A DNA stretch of 64,000 nt from Lepidodermella squamata (Eukaryota > Gastrotricha). Below are positions 11,651 through 22,823 of the stretch, in pieces. The notes below the pieces were generated by a model. It had not been told where the DNA came from. It saw only the letters and a program-made list of their open reading frames with translations, and searched no databases. Position 1 is the first letter of the stretch. Each line of letters opens with the position of its first letter. Location: contig JBLDXI010000003.1 in NCBI GenBank assembly GCA_047495785.1, positions 4,340,001 through 4,404,000 on the forward strand. Reading direction: 5' to 3'. Position numbers and translations under genes: made by a program.

Positions 11651-12115
11651 TGCAGGAAATGCTATATTCAGTCGATTCAGGCCCTGGTGGATTTACTTAC
11701 TGGAAGCAGACTTATGACACAATGTCGCTCGCCGAGTTGAATTATGGATCTTCAGATCGTATCAATCAATTCAATCTTCAAGTTGTGGCTTTTTCAATAC
11801 TGTTTGGAATTCATACCTTTATTTTTATCTTAGGAATGGTCACTGCAATCAAACTGCTGAGTTTCGACATCGTGAAGCGGATCAGAAACCTGCTCTATGT
11901 ACGACAACCTCTGAGAAACGGAAAGAAGAAAGAATTCGTTGCCGCAGAAACGGGACCACCTAGAGAAAAACATCGGCACGCCGAAATTCGCTATTACATT
12001 GGGCGATTTCGATTGATCAAGCTGAACACTAAATCTCATCATCTTCGTCGAATGCCGACAGCAGGCTGTCTTTTTCGCTGTTCGAGTGAGCTGATTGTTG
12101 ATCAGCCGAAGTGAG
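11650..12115 (+). mobile_element. Repeat copy 3 of the hAT-like 3' segment, with upstream hydrophobic frame
   Basis: 11876-12115 matches the 3' segment of the hAT-like family (8660-8860 and 26850-27060), including the shared coded words KRIRNLLYVRQPL and KEFVAAETGPPREKHR. The open frame extends upstream to 11650 and includes a membrane-like stretch (VVAFSILFGIHTFIFIL). I cannot tell whether that upstream piece is part of the element or unrelated host sequence. No gene call is made. Confidence 0.45.
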
Positions 12116-12119
12116 CCAC

Positions 12120-13940
12120 GATTATGCACCATTGGGGCCGTGCCCCTTTGATGCATAACTTCACATTTTCCTGCCCCAATATGCATAACTCACGATTTTG
12201 ACCTGAATCGTGATCTACGTGGTCGATTTACCCTATCCAGCTATTTTCAGGCGAGAACAGCCAAACTTGTGCTAGACGAGACACGGCATCTACAAGTGCT
12301 CAGGATGGCACCGACGGTACTTCAAGCGGCCAGGGGAAATCCTAAACCCGCATGCTCATGACGACAGTTTGATTTGATCACTTTGAATAAATTAAGATCA
12401 GCTAGTCACTTTGCATGCATTTTACCATCATTGATCGAACTTGTGTAGTAAATATTTGTGAGTATTGTTTCGGTTTTGAACATTTTTATTTTCATTATCA
12501 GTACCACAATAATATCAACTTCTTTCATATTTATCCTTCTTATTGTTTGCTCGTTCATCTCTGCTTTTTATAACAGATAGCTGTTGATAGCTCAACCGTG
12601 GTTGTTACGTGACGAAATGGCCTTACACTTTTCAAGGAATGCTGATCACCTTCTATCAATAATAATAGCGATCTCTTTTTTGCCTGTCAGTTATATTCTT
12701 ATGTTTCTTCCCGATTTTAACCAGCTTGCTGGCTTTCGCTTTTTTATTTGTTTGCGACTTTTGCGGTCAGAGCCTCGAACTGAAGTACGCCGTGCATTCT
12801 AGAAGAAAGTTGATTACTTGCTAAATACGTGAGCATTTTAGATACTCTATAGCCAGAGATTTTTTACAGTGTTCTTGGTTATGTTAGGCTGCCGAAACCG
12901 TGTTGCCACATACATAATGATTTTTCATTTACTTTGCGCTCGATCAAAAAGACGTTTTTATGAATTTTTAGCAATGAATAAATGTTGAATAACATTTGTG
13001 TATATACTGAATTTTTTCGATTTCACAAACAGCAGTTGACAAAGTAAGCGCTTGTTGAGCAGTCGCATGCTGATAACTGTCCGTAATTGTCCGATAGGAT
13101 GGGTATTTTTAGTGTGACTAGCTGCTTTCGATCTAGATTCTCAACACCGGGTTTTCGTTAGGTAGGTCGCTAGGCTCCATTTGATTTTGTTGTTGATTTT
13201 GATTTTATTATATTTAAACACCCCCAAATAAATCATGAAATTGGTCACCAGCACCAAGTTGTCTACGAATCTTGCCACTTTTAACGTTCAACGCATTCCA
13301 GATTATGGTAATTAAAAAAGCGTAAACTAAAGCTCAAAAATGTGTAACATAACGTATACATATAACATGAAACAGGTATAAGGTATAAGTGGCAGTCCTA
13401 GTCAAGGGAATACAAGTGACTAGCGACTACAAGGGAAACAACAATGCATCATTTCCAAAAGAACTAGTGCCACCCGGAAGAGCGCTCGAGATCTGAAATG
13501 AAGTCCCAGCAGCGGTCAATCAAAGCTAGCTCAAGATGTTCTGCACAATTCCCGACTTTGACAATTTGGCAGCGAAACGGAAATGCTGGTAAATGAGAGC
13601 ACAGACGACAAAAAAAATTCCGACACCATAATCAATTTTGAACTTATTGACGTAGCTCACGGTCTGCGAACATACTCGTATGACAAAAATTTGTATGTGA
13701 TTTGTAATAAGTTTTTTGCCGGGGTCGTATGTGTTGGCGAAAAAAATCGCATACGGCATACAGATTCGTTCACAAACTGATTCGTTTTTTCCTCGTATGT
13801 GATTTTTTATGGTCGAAGAGGCACGAAGAGGCCACTTTGATGTGGCTGGAACCCCGTCCGCCTGTTGAACAGGCCGGTATAATAGCATCTGCAATATGTT
13901 GCCATCATATTTAAGTGTTGCTATAAATAGGCTAATACTT
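12120..13940. other. AT-rich non-coding stretch
   Basis: A short imperfect inverted repeat around 12130-12185 (ATTGGGGC / GCCCCAAT next to ATGCATAACT) is the only structure noticed. No exon with family resemblance was found. Confidence 0.4.
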
Positions 13941-13951
13941 GGTTGCTAGTA

Positions 13952-15212
13952 CAGTGTGATTCAGAAAGGCCGCCCTAGCCACGATTAGTATTTGTCCCTC
14001 TTGTTTTTTCCCACATTTTTTTGTTCCAAGTCCGCGCGTGCCGACTCGAAAAACAATTTCGCGAAAAAATAATAATAGCCAAGAATTAAAATAATAAATC
14101 TAAAACAACAGATAAGACTAGAATTCAACAGCGACTGACAAGAATAGATAGGCAGGATGAAGAAAATCTGAACAGGGAACAATTTAGCTTTTGACAGGAA
14201 AAGCTTCCGTGAAAGCTTCGCATTTTGAAAATCCGAAAAACTACCATGGGAAATTAATATTAAATGCGGACTATAACCCTTAAAAGCTAAAACTGACGTT
14301 AAACAAATAATAATAAGTGAATAATAAGTGAAGTGTGTTAATAAGTGAAATGCATGGGAGCAGTGCTTGCTGCTCATAAAAGCACTGCAAAAGCTGTGGA
14401 AAAACCTGAAAACAGCTTAATATAGGACCGAAATTTGATTGATTACTGCAAGCTTTTTTGCTATCTGTCGTGATCGGCGTGGTCGGCATGATGTGTGTGA
14501 TCGTCTTGAAAAAACGCCAAAATGAACGATATTAATACGCGTTCATTCATCATAAAAACTGGAAAAACTGATGAATATGATCCAACTGGGGCACACAGTA
14601 GTTCAGTGGATAGCTGTCTGCTGTGTATTGAGCGTCAAGATCGATGGGCACGAGTTCGATCCCCACCCGGGTCGACCGTGGTTTATCAATGACGCTCTAC
14701 CCCGATGGTGGCCGACCACTCCATCGTGTTACAAAAGTGAATAGTGGTAGATTAGGAGTGTCAGCGAGACTGCACTAATCGCTACCGAGCTGTCCTCAAG
14801 AGACCCCAACAAGCGACCCTAAGAGCGCTCATTCGGGACCCATGGCTTCGGCCCATCCATTCAACGAATGGGACGTCTCAATAATAAAAAGGAATTTTCG
14901 AATTTGATCCAACTTTTTCTACGGCCGTGTCTGTTTATGATGCGCTCGGGCGCCCTTTCTGAATCTGTGGCGAAGCCACCTGTTGAATGTTGAATTTGAA
15001 ATTGGCGGTCGACCTTGACCGAACCTCATGGATACGTGTAGCGTTAATGTAGTGACAAATGGCGAACTATGATTGGCTGGATATCGGTATATAAGATGGC
15101 TTGTTAATAATATGAAGGATTGGGAAAATAAACTAGAGATTGTGATATAACGTGTTGTTGTCGTTGCCAGTAGAAATACTAGCCTTGGTCTTCTCGCCAC
15201 AGAATCACACTG
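13952..15212. mobile_element. TA-flanked Tc1/mariner-like non-autonomous element
   Basis: Terminal inverted repeats CAGTGTGATTC (13952-13962) and GAATCACACTG (15202-15212) are each bordered outside by TA, the target duplication used by Tc1/mariner elements. No transposase frame is visible. The element is 1261 bp and contains a SINE at 14588-14899. Confidence 0.6.
14588..14899 (+). mobile_element. tRNA-derived SINE
   Basis: The head is tRNA-like, with an A box TAGTTCAGTGG (14599-14609) and a B box GAGTTCGATCC (14652-14662) at normal tRNA spacing, so it carries an internal Pol III promoter. A tRNA-unrelated body and an A-rich AATAATAAAAAGG end follow. The element is bounded by 15-bp direct repeats with one mismatch (14573-14587 and 14900-14914, both ending TGATCCAACT), the mark of LINE-mediated insertion. 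No acceptor stem closes properly, so it is not a functional tRNA. Confidence 0.85.
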
Positions 15213-15475
15213 TATCTTTCAAAGCCATCTGTATTTTCTGGGTCAAATGCGGCCGTTGAGCTGATTCACGAACGCTTTTGATGGCTGAATTCAGAGTCCA
15301 GAATTCACGATAATTCAGCCATCTGGGGATCTCAGGTGATTGCCATCTGGCAATAGATCGAAAATGTGCAATCTGTTCCATGATTTCATTGTTGTACGGG
15401 CACAAAAACTTGCCGTAGATTGGCGAGCCTCGTCGGGTGTGGCGCAACCTAATTCCGAAATACTCCCAGCTTTTT
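15205..15475 (-). other. Orphan coding-like segment, unidentified
   Basis: The minus-strand frame reads KSWEYFGIRLRHTRRGSP, then IYGKFLCPYNNEIMEQ, then ARWQSPEIPRWLNYREFW and a basic helical end. Its composition (charged, W/Y/R rich, even hydrophobic spacing) looks protein-like, and an in-frame stop lies just upstream. It abuts the right end of the TA-flanked element, so it may be an exon or gene remnant. I do not recognise the family. Confidence 0.3.
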
Positions 15476-15978
15476 CAAAGACTTCATGAATTTCTCATTG
15501 AACTATGGAAACTATGAAATGCAAAACTTAAAACAATGAATGCTGGCTGAAATCCCACGTTAACAATCTCGAGCTTCGTCACGGCAATTGTAAAATTCTG
15601 CGAAAATGGAGGCAGTTCCATGCATCTAATCTCCTGGAACAACATTTGCGTGGCGCCACCGTGGTATTTTTCTGGTGTGAAGGCTTTGAAGCCCCACAGC
15701 AGACCGGCGAAAACGATTTCGGGCGATAAATGGGACTTCGGCGTATTGGAGGCTCGTAAACGCCTTGACGAAAGTGGCCTAGATAAATTTTTTTATTTAT
15801 TTATTTATTTAAAGAGCATTGATCCCATTGTTGAGAGCTCGACTTGGAAAATTAGGTGCAATTATCAAAAAAAAGTGTGCAGAGAGCCGTTAGATTTGTC
15901 ATTTCCGTTTCGTTATAAGTCAAAAACAATTGAGATGCGTTTTGAAGCGTACGGTGAGATGCGTTTGTATAAAAATAA

Positions 15979-16880
15979 TCAACAACAAAGTAAATGTTTA
16001 TAAACAAGCTGTCTGCAGTCGTTGGCGGTGGCGCAGGCCTTGATTCCACATTCGCAGGTTGGAAGGTTGCCGTTGTAGGTGCTGATTTCAACTGGCCGAT
16101 GTTGTGAGCAATGGAAGTGGATTGGCAGGGTGTTGAAGAACACTGGCCCGCGGTGACTGAGACTGGCTTTGCCGTAGTCGATGCGGAATTTGGGAACTTT
16201 GAAGGTCAGCCGGGCACTTCGAAGTCGGCCGGGCTCGTTTTTGACGAATAGTGAGGCTATGGCATCGGGTGCTTCATCGATGACACACCTGAACATTAGC
16301 GTAGCCAGGTGAACATTGCGTTTACCGTTCAGGTCTAGCCAGCCTAGTTGCTTTCGAAGAGGATCTGCGGCTGCGGTATAAGGCGCATTCATAATTATGC
16401 GGACCGCTCTGTCTTGCAGCCTTTGAAGGCGTTCGAGGGACGTTTTACTCGCCTCTCCGAGTACAGTGTCGCAGTATTGAAGATGAGCGAATACAAGCCC
16501 GTTGGCCATTGCTTTAAGGCACGTGCGATTCAGAACGTTTTTCGCAGCAAGTTGTAGAGCAAAAAGGCCCTAGAGCAAAAAGGCGGCGTCGATGTGCTCG
16601 TGATGTAGCAGCTTGTTGTCGAAGGTGAAGCCTAGGAGGCGCATTGATTCGGTTTCCTCAATTCGATTGCCATCGATGGTGATTTCGATTTTTCGATCGG
16701 ATTTGCTCAGAGATAGGATCATCAGCTGAGATTTTTTCGAATTGACCTTGAGGCTATTGGAATTCAGCCAGTTGGTAACCAAATTGATGTCTTTTTGCAG
16801 GGTGCATTGAATTTCGTGGTCGGTTTTAGCTGCGAAGTAAATGGGGTACCAACTACGCCAAAATGAATGAGGTTTAGTTA
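15979..16880 (-). mobile_element. LINE ORF2 C-terminal half (CR1/Jockey-like), 5' truncated
   Basis: Two minus-strand frames encode the part just after the YADD box (YFAAKTDHEIQ, DINLVTNWLNSNSLKVNSKKS, LGFTFDNKL) and then the C-terminal domain (YCDTVLGEA, LERLQRLQDRAVRIIMNAP, LGWLDLNGKRNVHLATLMF, FFNTLPIHF). This is the usual order in CR1/Jockey-type LINEs. The segment ends at about 16859 in a 15-bp word, GGTACCAACTACGCC, that recurs at 17269-17283. The catalytic YADD is missing. Confidence 0.85.
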
Positions 16881-17369
16881 TCCTCATTCACAAGTGCACT
16901 TAAATAGCAGTAATAGCACTTAAATTTATCGCCACGCCGCGCAGATCGCCAAAATGGGAGTCAAATTCAATTTTTGACAGAAAGCCGTTCAAACTTTTCG
17001 GGCTTCGGCTCGGGTTCCTGGACGCCAAACTCGACTGTAGGCGCGTCAGTAAATGCGGCGTTCTGGGACTTTTTCGCGGGCGGCTCGCAATGCTAGCAGG
17101 CAGCTGTGGGAATCGGGCCGAACAAAGCTGCAATTTCGTTTGCTGCCGACGGCAGAATTTCAGCAGGCTAGCCTCAGTATGAGGGCGACGAATCTCAAAA
17201 CTGTCGGCATCGCCAGCTATAAGATCCTCGTGCAGCACCCTGTCGAAGGAAATGACCGTCCCGGCACAGGTACCAACTACGCCATTATCGGCCACGCCTG
17301 CTTCTAGCAAATAAAGCCACCAGGGCTGAAAACTATTGCCTGAATCCAGCTCTTCCTGGTTCATCTCCG

Positions 17370-18480
17370 ACAGCCTTCAACACAGCCTGCTTTTCAGCAC
17401 GGCCCCATTGCTCAATCGCTATACAAGAAATATACCCGAAATATACCCGCAATACCCGAGCTCTTTAATAACCCTGCTTCAAGGGCCACGCAAGTCATGA
17501 TTAATGGTGCACGCACCTATGTGTAATCGATTTAAGGAAGAATTTAAGTGGTTTAAAGTTTTCCCGATGGGCTAATCAGAAGGCGCGACGCATCTCGGAA
17601 TGATAAACCGTTAGAAATTCTCCGCGCCTATAGGCGTGCTTTTTTCGGTGTGTATCAGCAAAATTGTGCAGAAATAACAGCTGGAAAACAAGTGAGCCGG
17701 AAAGAGGTGGCAAATTTTCGAGATGTGCCAGGTATTCCATATTCCAGCAACCTATTTCCAGCAGCATTTCTCCAGGTCATTGCAGATGATTCCACTACCT
17801 CGTGCTTTCCTCTAGCTTCGATCAATCAAAAAAGACATAAATCAGCAGTATTTAGTATTTTATTTGGGAAAGAATTAGCGTCGGAGAGATGTCGAAAAAA
17901 CTAAGTTTAAAGGTACGAAGTTGAGTAGGCATCAGACACAGCCAAAATTTCGTTTGCCTTGCTACGGCAGCGTCTTTATTTCTTTTCTTCGTAACCGCTT
18001 CTTTTCCGCTCCGAAGGGCTACATGCATGAAAAACAAAGATGAGAACGTTTATGAGCAGGCAATTAACATGTCAGCACTCTTACCGTAATTCGTACAGCT
18101 TATCAAGTTTTAGCATAGTAATGGACGGGCGACTACTGCGAGTTTCCGCACCTCACGAATTGACAACCCAGACCGAACTTGATTCTTTATTCACCCTGTA
18201 TAAAAGCAAATCTAGATTCCCAGACGTTAGCATGAACTCTGCGCAGGTACCTACTGAGCGAACGTAGTTCAAATATTCGAATATTCACATGCTGGACGCA
18301 GCCATCGGAACTTATGAAAATTCACCGAGTTTCTAGCTGGCCAGGCCATGGCCAGGCGTATCCAATCGGTCGTTTAAAATCCAACAGAAAATTGAAAGTA
18401 CAATTTCGCAACTAAGCATCAAAACATCTTTAAACCGCTTAGGACTTAAAAAACAATAAAATTTCTATGCGCCTTAATAA
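17370..18480. other. No gene recognised
   Basis: Only short frames without motifs on either strand. Confidence 0.4.
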
Positions 18481-18483
18481 TTT

Positions 18484-18640
18484 ACGAATTGAAATTCGTC
18501 GAAAGCTGATTGGCTCGCGTCAGTGACTAAAAACTCAAGAAATCGTCTATAAAATTATAAAATATCTAAGGAAGAAGGAAGAAGAAGAGGGAAGAATAGA
18601 AAGGAAGAATAGGAAGAATAAGAGAGGCAAGTGGAAGATC
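18484..18640. repeat. Dispersed repeat, partner of 32755-32880
   Basis: Both places carry ATTGAAATT-GTCGAAAGCT followed by GATTGGCTCGCGTCA and then a purine-rich GAA/GGA tract. Ends are not defined. Confidence 0.5.
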
Positions 18641-19640
18641 TCGGTACACCAAGTGATTGAATAGTCGCCGTGCTGCATCCATCAAGTCGATGATCACTCC
18701 GCAGTTGCGAACTGCACGGAAATGACCACCGACTTCGAGAAATTCAATGGCGTCTTGCTGGCTTCTAAATCGAATTATTGCAGACAAGCGGAAAGCATTC
18801 AAACGCAGGTCTAAGTTTTTACATTTTAGTACAACCAAGTAAACAAGCGCTGACGATCAATGCGAAGTCCTCAGGCAGAAAACGATGACAAGAATGTCGC
18901 TGTGGTTTTCCTGGTTGAAAACGATAGTTTTGCTCACTGGAGACTGAAAATATCCTGACATCGTCAAGTTCACCTCTGTGCTGTACCGGCAGCTATGAGT
19001 CGGCCGGTGGGCCGGCAGCTTCAGCATCAGGCGCAGCGTGAAGACGGCGCTCATCGTTGCCCCACTAGATCATCGCAGCGCGGGCATGGTCGCATCGCCG
19101 AAAATAAAACGATAAGTGACTGTTCAATAATATTGTGAACTTGTTAAGAGAAAATAGAGAAAACAGCAACAAAACGTGCTTCAAAAGATTCGAGTTACAC
19201 ATGAGCACTCGAGTCGTCGATTGTCGTGCTGTTTGATTTATTGGCGCTGGTTGGCTAGGCGATGCCGTTCGCCAAGCGGTCGTAGTCGAAGACTCCGTGA
19301 CAAGTGAATATCAAGTGAATATAGCCCATTTATTCGAGCCGAGGGTGGGAGCGCGGTAATTGGCCGGTTGACTCTGGCCAGCAGCAGTGAGCATAATTTC
19401 TTCGTTTTGTTACAGAAGTGCGAGGACTGGAAAAACAAGCAAGAAAATACAAATTTATAATTCTCCATTTTTACTCACAGCCACGCTGATGTAGGCTGAG
19501 ACAACGAAGAAGCCGGGCGATGAGTGGCGGGCGTATTCGGCGCTCGGCGGCTGTGACGACGATGGCGAGAGATTGACGGTAGTTTTCACTACAATACTAC
19601 ATTAAACAAGCTGATGCTGAACACTAAATCTAGAGCTAAT
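18640..19640. other. Ambiguous minus-strand frames, no gene called
   Basis: Two minus-strand frames (18566-18838 and 18857-19054) look mildly protein-like, but I could not join them in phase and recognise no family. The remainder has no structure I can name. Confidence 0.3.
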
Positions 19641-19768
19641 GATGAGTTTACCTCCGACGAGCGTGTTTTCCAACATATTTCCGGCCAATCGTGATTGGCA
19701 AAGAGCTGTCCCTCGCGTTGCTTGCCACAAGTGTTCCGATGACACGCCAAGATAGTGGCCGACGCGCA

Positions 19769-20090
19769 TCAACGTTTCCCTTGTGGTTGCGCTCGACTTT
19801 TTTCGGTTGGCGGTATTTTACCGCAAACCCGCAATTGCTTTTGGTGCTTGTTAGCCCCAAGTTTGCGATAAGAGATGATCGTAGCAGAAATATAACCATT
19901 TGTAACACGTGGGAAACCTATACTGTAGGAAGAATAATCATCTTTGAATGACAGGAGGTACAGAACATTATTAAAAAGCTCGGCAGTCGGCTCAGGACCT
20001 GCCAAATCGAAAACACCGCGGCTCTGTGCGTGCTCATCTCGCCGGTGGACAAGCTCCATTGGCTTTCTCCAGTTGGCAAAGTTCACATAC
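19769..20090 (-). mobile_element. Ty1/copia integrase core fragment (degenerate)
   Basis: The frame contains FDLAGPEP followed by NNVLYLLSFKDDYSSYS. This resembles the copia integrase core pattern D-GP ... Y-L-FIDDYSRY. The flanks do not continue the domain. Relic. Confidence 0.55.
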
Positions 20091-20316
20091 GTGCTAAGAA
20101 GATTTTCTTCAAGAGTCTAATTTGTCGAGAATGTGTACCGATTTTGGCATCCGACCAAAATGGCACTAGGCCAACATTCCGGAAGATTCTAATCTAGATC
20201 TTTCTATGGACTATAAATACGCGGCTTAAAGAGATTTTTTTACATGCGATACTTTCTGATGAGTCACTTGCAATAAACAAGAGTTTTCCCTTCTGTCCTG
20301 TTGCGCATGCACTACA

Positions 20317-21156
20317 TTATTGGCGAACATGACTTTCACTCGAATTGATCACAATCTTCTCCATTATCTTTAATGGAACCGGCATGACACTGATGGGTCG
20401 GTAGTTAGCCGGGTCGGTAGGATCCCCCGACTTGAAGATGGGAGTAACAGTCGACTTGAGCCATTCGGCTGGGATTACACCGGTGTTAAGGCTTTTCTGG
20501 TAGATAATGGTTAGCGCTGGCGCAATTTCAGCAGCAGCTTCACTCCAGAACCTCATCGGCAGGCCAGGACAGCCAGACGCTTTTTTCGCCATTGCCAAAT
20601 ATTTCTGAACGGAGAATGAATCGATGGTAATTGATTCTGCTTTTTCAGCCGGACGACGCTTCAAGAATTGTTTAAACTCATCACTAGGAGTAGAGCGTTT
20701 CAGATCGTCGTTGATTTGTTGTCCGATTGTCGAAAAGTACAAGTTCAAATCTTCATCGCTACATTTTCTGTCGTCAGATGCCGCAGTTTTGGATTTGCCG
20801 ATTGAAGGAAGTAGAGCTATTAGCGATCGCCAGAATTTCGAACAACCTTTTTTCTATTCGTTTCGCACCCATGTTGCCTTAGCATTCCTTTTTGCTCGTT
20901 GGACCTCGAGCCGAGCTTCAATGAAGTGAGCATAGATCGCATTTGCAGCAGCTGTGTCACCATGTTTGCAAGCTTTGTTGTATTCCCTCTTCAGCTTATC
21001 GCGCACAGGTATGCTTTTGATCATAGGCGTGATCCATTGAGTAGTATTGTCCTGCGTTTTGATCGTCTTTTTAGGGGCACATCGGTCAATGATGTCCTTG
21101 AATTGATTTTGAAAGACTGACCACAAATCCTCAACCGAATCTAGGCCACAAAACAA
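20317..21156 (-). mobile_element. LINE ORF2 fragment: linker plus N-terminal RT
   Basis: Minus-strand frames at 21156-20854 (ITPMIKSIPVRDKLKREYNK, a typical endonuclease-RT linker) and 20748-20317. The second encodes KKASGCPGLPMRFWSEAA, LNTGVIPAEWLKSTVTPIFK and DPANYRPISVMPVPLKIMEK, which are RT motifs 0-2. The frame ends abruptly in this region, so the palm domain is lost. Inactive. Confidence 0.85.
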
Positions 21157-21447
21157 TGTGTTCCATCAATACGCTGTAGCTCAACATGAAAGGTCTCTTT
21201 ATCCAGCTTTGAACGAATTTCGATCATTTGATACCGTGCATTCTTCGGTTTCGAGCAGATTTGATAGACCGTATTTGGAAGCCGTACTCACCATTGTTTT
21301 TGAAAAAGAAAAGAGCAAGGAAAAGAAAAGAGAGGAAACCTTACCCAAACCTTACCGTCGCAACGCGCGCTTCGAGCTCCGAGACGCACTGTACATAGCC
21401 CTAAGCATAAAGAAGAGCCGAGAAGTGAAACCCAGCCGTTTCAGATT

Positions 21448-22423
21448 CCATACGCCATAAAATGCTTCCCAAGCAACTGCTTCCCAATCATTGCTCTAGG
21501 AGCAAAGTGCTTCCCAAGCAGGCAAACCGAAATGGCTAAGGAATCACTGCTTCTGAAGCAGTTGCTTCCCAAGCAGAGTTGCGCACTTTTCCCTTCTTCA
21601 CCGCTGAACCACAAAAGCAATCATAGTAAATCGTAAGTAAAGACAAGAATTATATTGTTTGATTAACTAATGCATCAATCTCGATCAATCTCACCCTTAG
21701 TAGCCCTCCACCCTAGCCGCCCTTCGTAAGCGACGCGCCAGAACAACCACTTTGATGACTCATTCGATTGTAATTCAAGGAGCCTAACTTAATGATGCAG
21801 TATGTTCGGCTTTATTAACACTGATCGCACTGATCGTAATCCGCATTTACATTCAAGGTTCAAGGGTCGACCGTACTTCCCATAAAAAATCCATAAATAG
21901 TAAAGTGAACGTACCTGAAGTTAGCGGGCCATCCCCTGGCGGGCCACCCTTCCGTGTTACTTAAATTTGTGCTTTTTATGTGAAATATGTGCCTCGATGA
22001 GGCACATAATACCATGCTATCGGCACAAAAATAGCACCTTCCTATCATTGGCTTGCTAAAAAATGGCCCGCTAACTTCAGGTACGTGTAAAGTGATGGGT
22101 TTGGCGCGTCGCTAAGGACTAATGATATCCAGATATGAAAATAAAACATCATTTTCACTAACTTTTCATTTTTAGTGTTGAAGCCATTGATCGATCGTTG
22201 ATTGATCATGCAACGGATCCTTGCTCCGTGTTGCGCGCAACCTGTGGTAACAGGGCTAAATAGCCAATTTCCTTAAAATCTAGCTTTCTCGAACAGTGTT
22301 GCTTTCCAATCAATTGCTTGGGAAGCAATGCTTGTGAAGCAGTGCTCTGTGCTCTCTAAGCGTGACGCTTGGGAAGCAGTTGCTTTGGAAGCAGTTGATT
22401 GGGAAGCATTTCATGGCGTACGG
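21448..22423. mobile_element. Non-autonomous DNA element with GCTTCCCAAGCA subterminal repeats
   Basis: Terminal inverted repeats of 25 bp (21448-21472 and 22399-22423) match at 23 positions. Many copies of GCTTCCCAA and its complement cluster inside both ends. There is no coding capacity. A separate MITE sits inside at 21909-22086. Confidence 0.6.
21909..22086. mobile_element. Mutator-type MITE
   Basis: A 178-bp element with perfect 24-bp inverted repeats (starting ACGTACCTGAAG, ending CTTCAGGTACGT). It is bordered by a 9-bp direct repeat GTAAAGTGA (21900-21908 and 22087-22095). A 9-bp duplication is the hallmark of Mutator-like insertion. The perfect ends suggest a recent insertion. Confidence 0.8.
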
Positions 22424-22431
22424 CGTACGGA

Positions 22432-22686
22432 ATGGATGGATGGATGGATGTTAGACCCTGACACCAATACTGGTGATTTAACAGGGCTTCGGTTCATGAG
22501 TTAAAACCTGTCACCGATTATTCGGTGTTAGGCGCAGAGTGGCACTATAGAATACGAAAATAAATTATAAAAATAGAGCTATGATCTATTTGGTCCATTC
22601 AGACACCTGCTCGATGAAGAATTGCTGCAAGTAGGCGGCTTTGCGACAGGCTTTCGAGCTAGTCAGCTTACGAATGAAAGGAATCT
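22432..22686 (-). mobile_element. LINE 3' end, copy C (CATC tail)
   Basis: Read on the minus strand, it reproduces the end of the LINE at 6758-7803: the last about 40 codons of ORF2 up to GAATGGACCAAATAG, then the 3' UTR with the CCCTG...CAGGG hairpin, then CATC repeats. It is 5' truncated and abuts the element ending at 22423. Confidence 0.85.
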
Positions 22687-22823
22687 GCAAAACCCAAAAT
22701 CAAAATAGCGCGGGTAAAAGGTCTTTTGTTTTGAATTTTGTTTAATATTTCATTTTTATTCGTGCATTTTTATTACGATATAAAAAATATTTCGCTTAAA
22801 TAAAACCGATTGGAATTTGCTCA

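Noticed and set aside
14588-14665. tRNA gene
   Set aside because: A and B boxes are present, but the stems do not close and the unit continues into a SINE body with target duplications.
18566-19054. Two-exon minus-strand gene
   Set aside because: No donor/acceptor pair joins the two frames in phase.
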